From Holophagaceae bacterium (GTDB taxonomy: Bacteria > Acidobacteriota > Holophagae > Holophagales > Holophagaceae): a stretch of DNA of 13,633 bases. The position numbers were made by a program, and so were the translations under genes. Positions within the stretch are counted from its first letter, which is position 1. Each line of letters starts with the position of its first letter. Where the stretch lies: assembly GCA_003538615.1 (NCBI GenBank), contig DPRT01000126.1, positions 7,327-20,959 of the forward strand. Direction: 5' to 3'. Positions 12,689-13,633 of this stretch are shown in pieces. The notes beneath the pieces are model-generated. The model worked only from the letters and a program-made list of their open reading frames with translations, did no database searches and had not been told where the DNA came from.

Positions 12689-13528
12689 CTAGTGGACGGT
12701 TTCCGGGTCCTCGACCCCGTCCCGTGGGGGCTCCACGCCCCGCCAGCCGGCCTTCCAGGCCACGTTCATGGCGAGGCTCAGCGCGACGTAGGCGGCGAAG
12801 AAGCCGATGAAGAAGCGCTGCTGGAAGACGATCATCATCGCGAAGACCAGGACGATGCTGAGGCTGGTGAGCATGGCGGCGCGGGGGCTGCCCGCGCGCT
12901 TCTTGAAGCTGGGGAAGCGGAGGGTGGACACCATCAGCAGGCCGACGATGAACAGCTCCGTTGCGAAGGCATAGGCGTGGGCCACGGTGGCCGGAGGGGC
13001 CGGGTGCCAGATGATCACCGAGGCCACGCAGGCGGCCCCGGCGGGAATGGGCAGACCCATGAAATACCGGGGATCCGTGGAGCCCACCTGCACGTTGAAG
13101 CGGGCCAGGCGCAGGGCGCCGCAGGCGGTGAAGACGAAGCAGGCGGCCCAGCCCGCGGCCCGCAGGTGGGAGTCGTGGATGCCGAGGTGGAAGAAGCCGT
13201 AGCGATAGGCCAGGATGGCCGGGGCCATGCCGAAGCTGATGACGTCCGCCAGGCTGTCCAGCTGCACACCGAACTCCGTGGCCGTGTTGGTGGCCCGGGC
13301 CACGCGGCCATCCAGGCCATCGAAAACCCCCGCCAGCACCAGCAGGCCCGCGGCCCACAGGAAGTACCGGTCCGGGGTGGAGCCGGCGGCGTTGATGGAC
13401 ATGACCACGCTGGAGAAGCCGCAGAGAATCGAGGCCATGGTGATGCTGGAAGGCAGCACGAACATGGATTTGCGCATGGCGCGCTGCCGGCGGGCGCGGC
13501 GTTCCTCTGGGCTCAGGCGGGGTCGCAT
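12689..13528 (-). CDS. pssA: CDP-diacylglycerol--serine O-phosphatidyltransferase (phosphatidylserine synthase)
   Basis: This 279-residue integral membrane enzyme transfers a phosphatidyl group from CDP-diacylglycerol to serine, giving phosphatidylserine, the precursor of phosphatidylethanolamine. It carries a perfect CDP-alcohol phosphotransferase signature: D70, D73-G74, A77-R78, G87, D91 and D95 (D-x2-DG-x2-AR-x8-G-x3-D-x3-D). PssA-like features are the N-terminal LPSSITMASILCGF helix (25-38), ALRLARFN (138-145) and MGLPIPAGAA (157-166). Further helices lie at about 55-68, 126-140, 163-175, 187-201, 218-234 and 239-257. Length and motifs point to the Bacillus-type (membrane) PssA rather than the E. 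coli PLD-type. An in-frame stop lies just upstream, so the start is ATG 13528 or the Met18 codon at 13477; neither has a good Shine-Dalgarno. No psd gene is in the window. Another CDP-alcohol phosphotransferase is less likely. Confidence 0.93.
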   Translation of the reverse strand: MRPRLSPEERRARRQRAMRKSMFVLPSSITMASILCGFSSVVMSINAAGSTPDRYFLWAAGLLVLAGVFDGLDGRVARATNTATEFGVQLDSLADVISFGMAPAILAYRYGFFHLGIHDSHLRAAGWAACFVFTACGALRLARFNVQVGSTDPRYFMGLPIPAGAACVASVIIWHPAPPATVAHAYAFATELFIVGLLMVSTLRFPSFKKRAGSPRAAMLTSLSIVLVFAMMIVFQQRFFIGFFAAYVALSLAMNVAWKAGWRGVEPPRDGVEDPETVH

Positions 13529-13580
13529 GGGGACAGTTTCTCACATCCCGCACCTCCCCGGGGGGCGCTGGAGGAGCGGG

Positions 13581-13586
13581 TATCCT
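13581..13586 (+). promoter_or_regulatory. Putative -10 element (TATCCT)
   Basis: GCGGGTATCCT lies just before the ribosome binding site of the truncated gene; a start near 13593 gives a leader of about 15 nt. No -35 resemblance is seen at 17 bp. Confidence 0.3.
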
Positions 13587-13597
13587 GGCAACCTCCG

Positions 13598-13602
13598 GGA
13601 GG
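13598..13602 (+). promoter_or_regulatory. Ribosome binding site supporting a TTG start at 13608
   Basis: GGAGG within GGGAGGG, five bases before TTG. It is the main reason to call a gene at the right edge. Confidence 0.5.
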
Positions 13603-13607
13603 GCGGC

Positions 13608-13633
13608 TTGAAGCAGGTGGTGGTCATCGGCGG
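13608..13633 (+). CDS. N-terminus of a probable dinucleotide-binding (Rossmann-fold) protein, truncated
   Basis: Only eight full codons are visible: TTG start then KQVVVIGG. A short basic start followed by 'VVVIGG' is the typical first beta strand and the beginning of the glycine loop of FAD- or NAD(P)-binding oxidoreductases and dehydrogenases. The GGGAGGG site five bases upstream and a promoter-like TATCCT support it. The rest of the gene lies beyond the window, so the specific function is unknown. Confidence 0.5.

Larger units (their letters stand above)
13529..13607. other. 79-bp divergent intergenic region
   Basis: The region separates pssA (minus) from a truncated plus-strand gene. It holds the putative -10 TATCCT and the strong plus-strand ribosome binding site, and must also contain the pssA promoter, which I cannot locate with confidence. 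Confidence 0.5.

Noticed and set aside
1..13633. CRISPR array, insertion sequence, prophage, toxin-antitoxin or known defence genes
   Set aside because: No regularly spaced repeats, transposase, integrase, nuclease or toxin motifs were seen on either strand; codon use is uniform throughout.

Overview
This is a very GC-rich chromosomal window with G or C in almost every third codon position. It is densely packed with bacterial genes and shows no insertion sequence, phage gene, CRISPR array, tRNA or rRNA. The gene content (PEGA/PDZ and TPR envelope proteins, a HEAT-repeat protein fused to a receiver-like domain, a roadblock-like protein, DUF2752) and base composition fit an Acidobacteriota relative of the Holophaga/Geothrix type. 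That placement is inference; a myxobacterium-like delta lineage is the main alternative.

Left part, minus strand (read from 8482 down to 1). An 894-residue HEAT-repeat protein with a C-terminal degenerate receiver domain comes first. After a 43-bp gap with a promoter-like hexamer comes a tight run: an exported TPR/beta-propeller protein, an exported PEGA/PDZ/TPR protein (1 bp apart), a small membrane-anchored DUF4845-like protein (13-bp gap), aroA (EPSP synthase) and a downstream gene that overlaps aroA and runs off the left edge. The first three look like cell-envelope scaffold or protein-interaction factors; aroA is the shikimate-pathway enzyme. No mechanistic link between them is visible.

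Right part, plus strand (8546 to 12667). A divergent 63-bp spacer separates the HEAT gene from a translationally coupled trio: an exported protein of unknown function, a Yip1-like membrane protein and a DUF2752 membrane protein. After a 67-bp gap with a recognisable promoter come a roadblock/LC7-like protein and, 10 bp later, a CNT-family concentrative nucleoside transporter. A small exported protein with faint similarity to ABC substrate-binding lobes follows.

Right end. pssA (phosphatidylserine synthase) lies convergently on the minus strand, and a truncated plus-strand gene begins at 13608 with a TTG codon and a dinucleotide-binding N-terminus. Most of the window is housekeeping and envelope biology. 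I do not see a clear new defence or mobile system. The items most worth a second look are the HEAT/pseudo-receiver fusion, the G10 tract inside aroA, the paired PEGA/propeller envelope genes, and a shared promoter-like motif near several starts.
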